A stretch of 64,000 bases of DNA. It comes from Ascaris suum. Lineage: Eukaryota > Nematoda > Chromadorea > Rhabditida > Ascarididae. The notes beneath the pieces were generated by a model. The model was not told the DNA's origin. It saw nothing but the letters and a program-made list of their open reading frames with translations, and ran no database searches. The stretch is taken from positions 11,664,184-11,728,183 of the forward strand of contig CM024168.1 in NCBI GenBank assembly GCA_013433145.1. Reading direction: 5' to 3'. A program made the translations under genes and the position numbers. Each line of letters opens with the position of its first letter. The first letter of the stretch is position 1. Shown one piece after another: positions 27,601-42,800 of this stretch.

Positions 27601-30600
27601 TCAGCAGAGCACCTCCTCCACTTGCGAACAATGCATCATCCTTCGATTCAAGATCGATTGTTCTAATCAACTGCCCATAACCAGCGTATTTGTATGGAGC
27701 AAGCTCTGCAAACACTCCGTAAATATATAGACACAAAAAGACCTTGTCGGTTTACGCGTCTGCGACTCAACTTTGGTGTTTTTGCGTACCACGTTTTACT
27801 GCAGATAATATCCATCAAATTGTATACAGAAGGCACTCATAATGTGTTGCCAAAATTTCAACCAGAAGAATTATAACCCTCATTATGCTATAACACATTC
27901 TTCCAATATGTGACTAGAAACGACCGAGAAAAAGCCGATCAATCCTTTAATAAAGACTCATAGCAATGTACTAACAATCAAATCAGAGCTTATGACGACC
28001 TTCTGACTGAATGCGCGTTATAAACTCTTCTCGCTGACTGATACAGCGTAATGTAGAAGTTGTATAATAAAAAGGTTGGAAACTTCTGTAAAACCAGCGA
28101 AGAAGGCATTGCCCGCTGAAATTGACCGCCGCCAGATTGCAAGAATAGTTCCCTTCCATTTCTAAACACTGTTAGGACAATATTACTTAATCCCTCAAAA
28201 GGCTCTAATTTGTTTTAAAACCATTAAAAAATCGTTCTCTTCCCTGCTGTGAGGTCGTGCATAGCAGCCTGAGAACCCCATTCAGAGAACACATCATTGC
28301 ACCGGATGTTCTTCCATAACTCTTCTTACACAGTGCGCTAAACTGAACGTCGATCAACGCACCAAAAACTCTAATAAATGAGAGATGAACCTTCAGCATG
28401 TCGACTATAGACGATGGATTGTGCTTGAAGGCAAAGCACAATACGCTGTGTATCAGGTGTGAGCGATGCCCAAGCTACACTCGATGAGAGCATCTCATAG
28501 GCACAATTGATCTGCTCAAACATCTCACGTCCTTCTGGATTCTTATCTGGATGGTACTTCTGCGCCAATTTAAAATACGCACGGCGAACCACCGAAGAAT
28601 CTTTCCAACTGCAAACATGCATCTGATCACTGCAACTGAGACGTACCATCTATACAGTGTTACTCACCGCAGAGGTGGGTAAAACTAGAAATGACAATAG
28701 CTACTTTGCCACATCTAGAGACTGAAGAGAGAAACTTGGTTACTTGGAGTCTCACTTCACACTTCTTTTTAGGTCGGAAATCGTCGCATGAATTGAAAAG
28801 TCATTTTACAATTTCCATTATTTTTCTAACGAACTGCTTATGCCACAAGAAAATTGTGTTCCCTCTACTCATTAGTAATGCTCATACAAACCTAACATAC
28901 GTGGAACCCACGCTCATACAAACCTAACGTGGAATCCATGAAGCCAAGAACCCAAACTCACGAATGTATTTCATCACTCAGTTTTCTTCATCAATTCGAG
29001 AAGTCGACTACGTTTTATAGAATTCCATCTCGTGGCAACTGCTCCTTATGCGTACTATGGCCGAAATAAAAAACCCCTCGTACGGTATGTCATGCCACCT
29101 CGCGCATAAGTAAGCGCCGTATGCTAAATAGTTCATCCGAGAAGGGAACAATATGTGACCACAGCATTCTATCAACCTCGTTTGATGCTCTTTTCCCATT
29201 CGACTACATATAACATTTGTCGTGAGTTCAGCATCTGCGTGCGAACAGCACTTCTGCTCCGACTATATCTCCGTATTAAGTCTTTTTGAATCACCGTTAA
29301 AAACAAACAGCGAATATACGAAAACATCTGCACGGTCCTACCCTACCTTTCTTTAACAATAAGAAATCACAAAAAGGTCGAAAACAGGTTCAAATGGCAC
29401 TTGCAAAAGTCAACCGCAAACCGACTTCCTTACGGAGAATTTGATGCTAGACTCCTATTCTCCACAAAGGTTGTACTTGGACAAGAAATTCCTTAAGCAG
29501 ATATGTCTAACCCTGATAGCGTGAGATGATACCCTCAAAGAATGGTTCCCCTAGTTGTTTCCATCCTGGGTTACCATACATTAAAAGTAGGTTAATTTAA
29601 TTCTTACGTAGTCTCGTCGAAAGGTAATCCAAGTGTTTCACATGCCTGTTCCAATGACATTGCCGGTGCTTTGCGATTAATTTCATTAAGCCATGCCGCC
29701 AAGCATGCGCGCAAAAATGGTACCTGCAATTAAATACTGTAACCTTAATGTAAAGGCATCAACTATGATCGATTTGTTTTGGAACTGCGAGCTCATGGCA
29801 AGTCCACATACTGAACTCATTGAAATGTGCTTGGATAACTCTGACAACACGGAAGGTCCCATACGACTGGAAAGATTCATGCTGATAACGACGGCTGATA
29901 AAGATAAATCGAGGAAAAGCTTTAAGACTAGGTGTATGACGCTCTACAAGTTGATGATTTCCATCTGCTCTAGGACAACCGAATGGAAAAGGGAAGTTAT
30001 AAGGAATGTATACCACCCACAACACTGAAAAACGAGGGTACTGACCATGAATGCGGAGAAGGGTCTACTAGTAAGGCAAACAGAGATAGAAAGCTGAGGA
30101 TTTATTGAGGATGCCATGCAATCTTAGCCGAGAAATGCTTCAGGAAATGTTGTGCATCCAAAGAGAACGTATCGGACGAACTGCGGAAGCATCGTAGGAG
30201 GAGGGTGCAGAAACCTGCGCTAAGTGGAAGATCATAAGAGAGGCTTCTGTTCGAAATGAACTCTAATCCAGCTTTTATAAAGAAATATGCAAATTTCATA
30301 CAGCGGTATCTCTTATAGAATACTCTCCTAATTCATAACGAAGAGCGCTAGTTGACTGCATTCTGTTTTCATCCTACCTCCACCTACACTAAATCATCTT
30401 CGCATGCAATATCGCAGAAACAAAAACATCAAATGCGCATGCCAAAAATAAGAAGCGCTTGGAAACAATATAAAGGGTTGGAAATTGCTTCAGCACAGAT
30501 TTACCGCGCTTTTAATGCAATATAATACCACTGAGCGGCAAAATGCTTGGCGATAGTTTTAGGAAGAGAATTTGATACAAACAGATCATTTACCAGGTAA

Positions 30601-33600
30601 TTTCTGGGAGATAGTTTGCAATGAAAACGCTACCACTTCCAAGGACTTCAAAACTATATGGCAAGTGCACCCTTTAAACGTCTCTTTTGTGAACGGAATG
30701 GAAAAACTTTATTCCTTGGTAAAAAAAGACCCCTCTCAAATGCTTCTCTGCAGATTTGGAAAAAGAAGTGCTTTTCAACAAAAACCCTTTGAAAAGAGGT
30801 CTTTTCGAAAAAACAGCCCTGACCAAATTGTTCCTTACGAAAGCTCGGCCAAAGTCGATGAACAAGATCCAACAGCAAAGGAAGTATAAAATTCAAGAAT
30901 GTGCCTAGCAGTTTTCACTTGAACCGTTATTTTGTGTAAACATCTCTTAGTTTCTTCCCTTTTCTCAAAAAAGGAGTGAAATGAAAACGACAAACTGGAT
31001 CTCGAATGGGCCAATCGGGGAATCGCTGTTTATTGCACAGATGGCGAAGGTAATAAACATGGCAGAACAATTCCTCATCGAGTTGCGGATAATCAACAGT
31101 TGGTATTGGACAATACTGATAGACTGCCTTCACATTCGACGGCAGCCTATTCGAGAAATCACTCACATGCAGCGCTATTCGCTCGATTAAATGACGCCTG
31201 CAATAACAGCATTCTTTTGCATCGATATCAATGACGATCTCAGAGATAACGGGAAGGGCAGCTTACATGAAGCGGCTCTAGGAAAAGTCAAAACCTTTCG
31301 GATTTATCGGTCCGTTCTGCCGCTTGTTGTGGTCCCATAACTGCAGGAAATAGTGTTATATCTCCACAATTTCATCACTTTTCGTACAAGCGTTTAGTTT
31401 AATATACATAATAGCAAATGTCCAGGGTTTAATCAAGGCGAGTTTTGCTGTTTCAAAATGAAGGGGTGGTGGCACCTCTAAAGTAGATAAGGATGAAAAA
31501 GATAACTTGGTACCTGCCACCCCACTTCCCTTCCATCCTTCTACTCCTACGCATTCGTGCAGCATCCGTAACCCACAACACAAGAAACTGGTGACAAATT
31601 TTCAAAACTTCGGAGGAATCATTTCAATAAGTAGCGCATCCGATATCCACCAAAACGAGGCAACGCCGTCGGCAAAAATAAAATATGGTGATCGGAGCAG
31701 AAGCCGATTGGTTCTCTTCCCCTCCCAACTTCCATCATAAAAGACAATAGCATTTCCGTGAAGTTCTCTCGATTTAGAACACCTCTAAGTGGAGTTTAAT
31801 CTGTCCCCTCTCCATTTACTGTCATTGAACATATTTTTTACGAGTTATCAACAACAACCAGCAAAAAAGAATGGCTGAGAGCGAAGAACATGAAATTCTT
31901 TAGAAGGCAAACAGACAAACGAATTCGGCTACGCAGAAAATTAAAAATCGATCTTCCCCGCTCTGTAACAATCTATTCCAATAACGCAATCTGCCTTTTC
32001 GACAAATCCAGTTCAGCTGAACCCCCTCTTCCCTCCCCTCCCCATCTCCCCAAATAAAAAGAAAAGCACTCAATTTGCCTCTGCATACTGAATAAACAAT
32101 GATACTTTACTGTCTAAAGGCTCCAAAAATCGACTTTTGGAAGGACCCTCAGTAGTTTTCTGCAGGAAGAAAACGTGAAATTAGCGTTTTTTTTTGGCTG
32201 ATTCTTATTCCAACTGAGCAGGGCTTTCATAAAACGCATGCAAATATGCTTGATTAACTATATACCGACTTCTGTCAATCCGTTCATCACTTCCCTACAT
32301 CAAACAAATCCATGACAATTTATGCCGTTCGGCCTCATAAAAGAAGCTCGAAAGATGAGCACAGATGAACGTTTTTAGACGATTCAAAAGCACATAAAAC
32401 ATCTCTTCTTATTACGCTAACTGAAGCCGAAATCTGTCCGGTATTCTCGTAAATATATGTCCAAATGTCGTAAGTGGGTAACACTGCTCTGATGATAGGC
32501 CGTAAGTCAACTTCTAGAAGAATCCGCTAAGACCGGATCAGGACCTCCATTCCTGACGACCTTGAATCCAACCACATCCATTTCAATCTATTTATTATCG
32601 AAATTCTCAAAGCACTTCTCTAACATAGCACCACTTCGAAGCCATAAAGATATCAGCTTTTGCCCACGTCCCTCCTTTCAAAACAACGATAAAACCAAGA
32701 AAGCTGTAGCTACACGACGTGTGTCGCAGTTACCAAAACTGAGATTTACTCTGTTGTATATTATATACTTCTGATCATTGCTTTTATTAGTATGCGGTGC
32801 CACCCAACACGATAACACGTGGAAAGGCGAATGTGTAAGAAAAACATGATAGAACTGCTATTTCCTGGGAAATCGATATTACCTCCGAGGATCCTCATCC
32901 GTTTTTATGAAAGTGAGCACAAACGATTCAAAAGAAACATACCGCATTTCAGTATTCCAAATGATTTCAGGATTGTCAAATTCACCCAAGAATACTTGAG
33001 CGTATTTCTCGGCGCCGTATTCCTCCAAATAAAAGATGGCCGCCTCTGGCAACAAAGGACTCAATACGCTATGAGAAACAAATTCGGACTTCGCCTGGAA
33101 AAAAGACACATGTAAGACCGTACATTAAAGATATGTTGCCTGAAAACTTTAGACAATAAAAAATCATCAGTGGTAAGGAAATGAAAATTATTCAAAAAGA
33201 GAAAAATTCGCCAATGACGACCGAACAACGAGCCAAAACTTCAATGCTGCCAAGTCGATTTCAAATAAACTCTCAGCTTTAGCCAAACAGAAATGGAGGA
33301 TAAATGCGGACGAAATATTAAATACTTTAATGAAGAAAACTTAATGGCAGCCAACTCTGATAACAACTTTATGAGAAGCCACCCACAGGAAATCAGCCAA
33401 CACTGAGTGGTGCTGCAAAAATTGACTTGAGGCACTTAACACCTGCGTGCCATGACCGAAGATTTACGAACACCGCGACGTGGACAGCACCGGACAACGT
33501 CTACTGGTCAGCACTAAAGATAACGAGATGAGGATTTTGTTGATTACGGCGGTCAGGACCTTAGTGAAACCACTTCATAGAAACAGCCGCAGTGTATACC

Positions 33601-33776
33601 ACGGCATGTACAGAAATAACTGAAAGGCACTTACAACAGCCGATCGAAATGCTTGTTTCATATGTGTGTAATGCAGGAAGCGCGCAATTGGCAGCACATT
33701 CGACCCATTATACATCAGAATGAAGAAGAATACTCCGGATAAATATAACCGCGACAAGAAGGGATTATCCTGGAAC

Positions 33777-33856
<80 letters not shown>

Positions 33857-36800
33857 AAAAAAATCGCTTTCAACGTTTCACCATGATTCATTTGCATAAT
33901 CTGACACTGATACAAACTCCAATGGTTCTAGGTCTACCTTCCATAAATTTGCCGCAAAATAAACGTGCTATTATGTCCTGCATATGCTCGGTTGTCCCAC
34001 TTGTGTACCATGCTGTTGTATCGCAATTCTGCAGAATGGCCATTAACTCTTACATACTGCTCATTTAGTAAACTATGTTATATAGCATTAAAAAAGATGG
34101 TTTAACTTTTGCTTATATAGAAGGATGTAAAAATAACAAGAACCTGCATAACGAGTAAAAGAAGTGATGCAACACGTTGTACAATGGCGGGGTCATAGGT
34201 CAGCAACAACTGCACGATCTGGTAGAGAAGCACGGGCTCTGACAGATTCCTTTTCACTTGAGGTAGAGGCCGCACAACGCAGTCGTTTTCGTCCCTGTAA
34301 CGCACACACACTCCACTAATCACTCACAAAGCTATTTCATCGACGCTGAACTTCACAATCTCACAAACCATTTCTTAACGGCACCTGAGGAAAATGCGTA
34401 TTCAGTCTAATGCGGTAACCCATAACAAACATAATATGCTACACGGTTTTAATTACATTGTTTACTGATCTAATTCAAAGATAAATGGAGATGTTGCCCT
34501 TCCGATTAGAGGCTTCGACAGCAGCATATAGACTGCCATATGATCCCCTCCACGATACTGAATCACATGGACCTTATCTACCGCTACAGCAAACATGTTC
34601 CAACATTGTTCATCAAATCACTAATGACGAATACTTCAATCCTTATTCACTTCGCATTCACACTGCAATTGAGCACATAGTAATGACTGAAAGCACAACG
34701 GCAATTCTGAACGTTTTCTTTGAAAACATGTACAAGCCGACATATTAGTGCCACTGAACGCAATTAACATTACTATAGTGCAATCTTGTGAAAAATAAAT
34801 AAAGATGAATACGTCCTTATAAATTTAAAATCACACAGATTATTCTCTCATCACGACAGATCTAATGATATTATTATAAAAGTGAAAAAGTTATGAGGAA
34901 GGAGAACCTCGATGGGAAGAACAAGCACATCTGAACGAGTAGATCGAGTATGAGGGTGGATAGCTCTGTGAAGTTATAAAGGGCACTGCTCCCTCCTTGA
35001 CAACAGACGGTCCATCGGAATTGTGGCACTGCCGATAGTGCTGTCCACTGATCGATACCCTGAGCCCAAATTTGCGTCCGCTCGAAGATCTTCTTCTCGT
35101 CGTAAAGTCTCTTCATCTGTCAACAATCTCTTTGAAAGCCTTTCGCAATTTAATAACGTGCAAACATCGCAAACTGTAGTGCAGATGTGCCATCCAAAGT
35201 AATGCTTTCGCATCACAAAACTCTTGGTGGGTACACTATGTGTAAAGATTTTGCACCGCAACAGCACCGCTAAAAGTGTGCCGAGACATCATTTCATTGA
35301 CGAAGCATATCTTCGAATGGAAATGGCGACATGCAAAAAGTCAAAAAGCGAAATGCACAAAAGTGACAATAAAAAAACTCAACCGGATTCATCGGTACCC
35401 AGTATCAGCGCTTATTTACTTTCATCCGTACCAATCAACTTCCTTGGCACAATATCTATCCTCGATATTGCTTGTGATTGATTAGTGCATCTTGACGTTC
35501 TTTCAGTGGGTGAATTCCAAAATGCACCACTCTCATTCCACCTCCTCACCCATGATCGAGAATTGAAGAATTTCCCTCTCGACTACTTCACTCATAAAGA
35601 TAAAGGTTCTTTTTCAAATAATGCGAAATAACCTTAACTGGTAAGAGTATCACTGAAATCTGCTGACGCTTTAACGAATAAATATAAAACCCGGCGATGA
35701 AAGTAACTCAATTAAACATGCCCTGAACGTTGTTAGAAAGGCTTATATATGCCCCCTAGTGATTATACGCCAACGAATAACAGATCGAGAAAAGCACAAA
35801 CCCATTTTGGGTCGAAAGATCAAATGCACCCATTCTACACCGGTTTTGAATGGAAATAAAGCAAGCTGCTTAAGGTTAATAAAGGATCGACATGCACGCA
35901 AGCATCACTAACAGAATATGGCATAAGTTTATTAAAGTTTTCTAGCTGGAGGTGGAAGAGTTGCTGTCCCTCGACTATTCTTCTCCTCTAGAAAGTGGGT
36001 CACGCGACTCGCAGCTCACTGTATTCCAGTTTCATACGACCATTATCTCCAATAAGCGCCTTTACAACTACCTCTGTCAATGCACTTGAGTGTGCAATCT
36101 ATTTGTAAAGTTAATTAATTAACGTGACGAAAACACATTCTTGATTTCAGCGAGATGAAGAATTAATAACAATGGTTCACCTTGCCGAAGGAGATCGGTC
36201 CCTGTCGCTGCCCAACTTTGTCCGTATAGTACCATTCGGGAGTGCCATCGTCCTCTCCACTGTTGCTTGCCTCTAGCAGGTTAGATTGGATCTAAATATA
36301 CAGAAATCTTTCCCCCGAAGGTATCGTCATCCGTAATAGAAAACATCAATAAAGTACCGACGTTTACACTATGCACACAAATTCCCTGAATGATTCCAGC
36401 AGAACCTACCAAATATGAAAACAAAAATCTTTGAATATATCCGTTTTCAGCATAATGCAAAGAGACGAGTTTCCGAGAGCGAAAGGGAATGGAAGGAAAG
36501 GGCAGTCAAACAGACCGAACGACTACTCATCAACGCCATCTCTACATCTTATAGATTGGATTTCAACAGCAAGGTCATTGCTATCCAGTGAATACAAGAA
36601 GCGACGAGCTTCACTACTTTGAGATATCTATTTTACGGTCGTGAGTAGTCGCTTCTGACTGTTTAGCGCCGCAAGGTGAGTGCAGATGCTTGTTTTTCTA
36701 GATAATTGAGAACCAACAGGCACACGACTACAAGCCCCTTCCCTTAACTCCAAACTGTTACACGACACTTTCTGCGGACTTTGTGGCATTGCAGAAGCCT

Positions 36801-39800
36801 TCCGTTATCACAGAAACCTCACAAGTGTCTGTTGTCTTTGCTCTCACCGGCGGCTACTGCTTGTCGCAAATACGTTGGAAGAAACGGACAGGATGAGATG
36901 GGCATGGCTCATGCAAGCCACCGACAACGAACGTTGAACCTTGCACCACCTATGGGCCAACACGTGCGAGTGCTTCACATATTTTCAGTTCCAAAATGTG
37001 AGGACAACTCCCAAACCCTAGCAGAAAATTACCGGGTAATTTTAGAAATCTCACGGCTTTTCGAGGTTTTCAAATTCCCTCCTAGAATTTCGAGATTTTC
37101 CTCGGTTTTACGGATCAGCGACACTTTTCATGATCATATACTGTAAAAATAACGAGGAAACAACACTATGAGAAGATCAACAAAAGAAGTGCAGTTATCG
37201 CCAGAATGACGGAGTTCATAAAGCCAAAAAGCTATTAAGATACCAACCTGTCCATGAACCTTAGCTCTATTGACGTGTAGATGAGCCAGCACAGCCAAAT
37301 CGATCAGCAATGGCAATGCACCCGCACAAATCAGCTCGCGTACATTTTCTTTGTTTTGTGCCAGTTTACTCAGCAGCAATACCTACAACACTTACTCACT
37401 CATGCAAGGTGCAAGTATTTATTTGTTTGTTCTGTTTCAAAAAACTTTCAGAACTTGAAAACATTTTCGCATTTTAGAGGAGGGTAAACGCATTTGTGAC
37501 GGGAAATATGTAACCACTGCGAAAACAACTGCATTACGCAAGTTTTAAAGTACTTTTCGTAATCTCTGAAAAGCGATGAGTGTTAAAACGAACCAAGCAG
37601 AAAGTCACGAGTAAGCAAACAACTGAAATGGGGGCAGCGAGCATTTTGAAAAAAAACTTAAATCGATTGAAAATTAAATCGACTCTTCCAAAAAAGAGGA
37701 AATCTGTTACGTAAACAGAGATAAATATTTCGGTTAGTTATAAGCAAAATGAACCATCCACCTTACCGATCGAAGAAATCAGGAGAATCTTATAAGGGGC
37801 ACATGGGGAAAACTTTGTTACCAGGTGATCCCTCTCGGCGGCATTCGTACACTTCGCGAGCATATTCACAATATACTTCGAGTCGGGGAATGAGCCAATA
37901 GTGATGTGATGACGTCCATATGTGACGGCCATTGCCTTCAGACATAGACAGCGCATTTCACTCTTCGCCGACAAGAGGAACCGATGATAGACGTTGTTGA
38001 AGAATTCACCTCTGTTAAAATAATTCAAAATAAACACTGCCCATCACTAATGGTGCCCGTTACGATTCGACCAATTCCGCAACTGCTGTGGACGCTTATA
38101 TCCTTATTTGCAGGTATGGTTTCGAGGACATGTCTCACAGGATTGCTCTTGTAGGACAACATAATTCTGCAAATTGTTTCACTATCTCTGAGCATTTCTG
38201 TAAGCAGATGTGCCCGGGCTGGGTGGCGAAAGCGCACAGCCTCCTAAAATTTTCGATGCGTTTTCCCACTTGTTAGCTGTTATAATGTCTTGAGATCCCC
38301 GTGGGTAACATTCGAATCCCCCAATCACTATCACGTCAAAGCAACATGCTAATACTTAGTTAAATCCTGAAATGAATCTGAATGAAACACGAGTTTACTT
38401 CCTTCTACCACATTTCACACTGTGGAAGAAAGAGGGGAAGGTGAAAAGAGGAAGAGCACAGGATGCCGGCAAAGGGTAGAAAATGAAAATAAAGAAAGGA
38501 GGAAATGACAAGGTTACAGACCGAACTGCCGTCTCTAAAATGAGGTTGAAGGTGCAACTGCATCATCTATAAGATGGAACAGGTGGAATGTCATATGCAG
38601 AATGTGGGAACAAGCCTAGCTACAGCAAGCAACGGGTGGCTACTCAACTCGGTCTCATCGAGTGTCGAAAATAGAGGGAAGGGGATGACGAAAGAAGAGC
38701 GATTGAACTCCCATAAGACCTCGACGACGCTACCCACAGTTAGCGATAAGGTAAAATATGGAACCTAAGAAGACAACTATCGCTGTAATAATAAGCAGCA
38801 CTCACTTATTACTGACGTGAGCAGCTTGAGCAATTGCTATAGCAGCAATTATCGGCAGTGATCCACACCCAATGGCACGCTTTACACAACCAGGAAAAAC
38901 CACAACTGCTTCCTATCAACGTGCAGGTAATTTAGCAATATTACCTGTGAAACATTGCAATGTATAACCAAAAAAGTAATCAACACTGACGGGTTGTGAA
39001 TAGGTGTTGCGGTGGCTTCGCTCTCCTGCAGCAGAAGCCGAAGATAGTAATCGCCTATTTTCACTTCGTCCGCTAACGACGGATACCTCGTCTGGAAACT
39101 CAACGTTATCTTTCTTTCAACAAGAAGTAATCGCTCTCGTGAAAAATTTCAGCGAATGCTAAGGAAGCTTCGATCCGTGGAAAGAAGAGTGCGACATTCA
39201 GATTGATAAAGAATTCAGAAACTCAAAAAAGGTTTTTCTTTGATATATAAATCATGTGGAATAATATATAACGAAGTGCAGCAAACAAATAATAAAGAGC
39301 ACTGTGAAAAAATCGAGCAACAAAGCGAAAAAATTCGAAAAGAAGAAACTGCAAGACAAAAAACTTAGAAATGACGCGGTTCTGAATAACCTCCACTTTC
39401 CCGAAATCTGCATTACTTCTCTCTGATTTCACTCTCTCAGCACATGCACCTAACGTTTTCATGTTCTCTAACATCTTACCAGGGACAGGCAGGACACGGT
39501 GCCTCTGCATCAGAATTACCACCTAGGAAGGATTGCTTTTACAGGTCGCAACTTCCATCTGGATTTTAAAAACCTGCTTCCCTCTGCAACTGCACTGATT
39601 ATGGGTTCGAAGCTCTATTTGTTTCGATTATTCGTTTAGCAAAGAAGCAAGTTAGCGTCTCTGTTGATGAATACTCAATACGCAACGATGAAGACAGCAA
39701 ACAGAACCTGAAATTCGGTGTGATTCCATGATATAGGCACATCGGGCGGCGAAAGCTCCTTCTCCTGCTCCAACAACCGCAGCTCATCCTCTATTGAACG

Positions 39801-42800
39801 CCGGAACTCTTCACGCGTCTTCTCATTCCAAATTAAATCCGCCTAGATCAAAAACCTGATGATACCCGACGATGTCTGATCGAATCAACAGCCTTCGTTC
39901 CAGAAAAAAGGCGGAATAACCTTTTCAGTATCCGAAAATGCAAATTAAAAAAAAGAAATATCTCCATAGTGCATGAAAAAGGATTTAAAAGATTTAGCCA
40001 GACGAAGAACCTGAGCTTGAAGTAGATATACTCGCCACAACAACCTCATTCTATCACGATATGAGACCGAGATTCCCACCTCATCACTTCTCAGAAACCA
40101 ACTTAGCCACACCTTCACACTTTCTCGCTGGAAAATGGTGTACTAAAAAGACTCCATGTGTAAGCGAAAGCATTCTCGCAACCGTTGTAAGCGAAAGCAT
40201 TCTCGCCGATGTCCACCGTCTTCCCCTCCCTCCTCTTTCTACCAGCACCGTCTTGCGATTATTTTCTTTCACAATCTTTGATCCATCTTTTCCTTCTTCC
40301 CTTCATCAACCAACGATTGGAAATCATCCACCCATGGTGAACCCAAGAAGGCTAGACAACAATGTCGTTTTAACTTCATGTCTTCCTTAGAACTTTTCAC
40401 TCCACTAGCATAACTCTTCAGGTACGCTTTCAGGATTTATGCCTTCTGAAATGGTTGTGATGGTAAAAATGGCTGATTATGAACGAGAAGTTCTGCAGAA
40501 CAAGAGACCAAATCAGCTTTACAAAGAAATGTGAATGCATCGAGGAATTTTCCACCCGCAAGCTTTGAAAAACCGCGCCAACATTCCAGTGACCTGCTTA
40601 TATTAGGAAAATTGACTAAAAGCCTACCGATTCCTTTCCTCCAAACGAACTTTAATTCGGTAAATAAGAGCAACTTCGCCGATCTCTACTAAACTGTTTA
40701 AGAAAGGCTTCTGCTCATCGATGATCACTTCGCAAGATTCTTGTTAGGGTATTCGGCTTTTGGTCACTTCGTTTTTCTTTTTTATGGTCACACACTGAAG
40801 ACAAAGCTTCTCGAAGAAGCGTTCATAATAGAGAATCGCCATTATTCACGAATGCCGAAACGATTTCTCTGGAAACTCTAGAAGGCACAGCTGACCCAAT
40901 CTCAACTTCAGGATCAGCGACTGCACGTCACATACAAACGCGACTATGGAAGCGCAAACCTTGCAATGATCGTTGCCGAACTGATAGCAGAACATTTTCC
41001 AATTCACCGAACTTTTCACCCTTTGCCGCCTCTTCCGCAACACAACCGGCCTTTGTGTTTTATCCTGGAATTGCAATGCACAGAAAAATTCCATAAGATT
41101 ATGTTTCTCCTCGCCCAGTCACACCTTTGCAAGTCTCTAATCAAAAAAGTCCTTTCGTATAAAACTTCCCTTTGCTACCGTAAACATGGAAAAAACTACC
41201 ATGTTTAAACCTCACATGGGCAACCCCTCCCTCAACTCCCTCCTCCCCCAACAGGGATGAAACGGAAATCACAAATTTTGGGAGCTTCTAAAAGCAAACC
41301 ACAACTCGGAAATAAAAGTGCAGAAAAAATTCAGATTTTCATTACGCTGTTAGGAAAATCATCGACGAAAGCAAAACTTTTGGACGCATTCAATTTCGTC
41401 ACTTTAGAGCTCATCTGCGTATCACTTAACTATGACCATCTTCAACAATTTCTTTGCCAGGCACCACTTCAAACTTCAATTATAATGAATAAATTTAATC
41501 CCCGGCAGCTTACCAATTAACGAGCAACAAACTGTGGCCAAAAATTGGGTCGTAAAACTTTCCGAAAGCTGTAAAAGTTAGAGGACACACGCTAATCCAG
41601 ATATGGATCTGTACTATGCCATGTATCTTGGACTTAACAGAAAAATAACACGAAGCAAACGGCGCCCTTTGTAGCTGCAGTCGACTCGAACCTCAGTTTG
41701 GAAAGAAGACAAAGGATGATTTTAACGCGGGGAGACTTTCCTATTTATTGGGTCTAAAGTGGTGGGCAAGAATACAGGTTCGAGACGGCCTCAGCTCAGC
41801 TACTGCCAACCACCTTAAGTATTACATTCCCTCGATTTGGAATCGAGTCAAATGAAGAGGGCAAGATTTTAGCCACACGAGAATTTAAAGTTGAGCCCTC
41901 ATGTAAAACCTTCACAAACCATATGGACTCGAACCTCCTTCTTTTGCAAGAAGTTCAATTTACGCTCCAGATTCCAGTGTTGCAGCAACTGATCAAGTTT
42001 TGCTTCCAATGTCACTTGCACATGCTGCATTTGCTCCTGAAAGAAGATTCTACAAAAAGTTCCACCATTATGACCAACCCAGTCCGTCGACACAGATGGA
42101 ACAGATCATCAACGGGTTCAAGAATCTCAAACGAATCCTTTAGGAGACCAGCAACAGTTAGTTTGAGTGTTTATTGAAGGCATTCTTATATTTTCGCTTC
42201 CCTCGCCGTAGCAGTGAATAATATCGCCGCTGATTTTATACATTGCCAGCACCAGTGGGACTACTTAATGCACTAACCGCAACAATGAAATGTGGATGGT
42301 TGTTAAAAGTGAGTGCATTACAGATGGCGACTGGTGCATTGCAAAGATGAGCCTTGAAAACACGGACATATGAGCTGAAATTTGTTTGTCACCCGAACTC
42401 TTCCGAGTGAGGAAAGAGTGCTAACAAAATAAATGGAGAAGCGTGCCAGCTGAGATGCAACGACCCAGCCAACCAACATCTGGATTAACAACAAATGAAG
42501 TGTACAGATTAACGCTTCCAGATTTCAATCAAGCGGCCATTTGCATAACATTCATCTTTCAATGATAACACCGATGCCGAATGAAAACCTTTTCGGCATA
42601 AAATCCAAACAGAGTTTTTGCAATCTCGAAGTGTCTATACCATCTTTTAGAGTTGACGGATCAAACTGATGAAGGAGTAGGATGCCATCCCCCCGTTTAT
42701 ACTATACTTACCAAATCCCCTAACACCAGTTTGAGTAGCTCCCCGAGCTGGAACTACCACAGACGCAGATTGAGACAAGAATGAATATACGCACGAACGA

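Noticed and set aside
33715..33915. Minus-strand ORF with a run of alternating Tyr-Ile
   Set aside because: It is translation of the (TA)n microsatellite; the only real coding part is the edge of exon 25.
38300..38330. GTTCGAATCC-like bases suggesting a tRNA T-arm
   Set aside because: No matching acceptor stem, D-arm or anticodon arm could be drawn around it on either strand.
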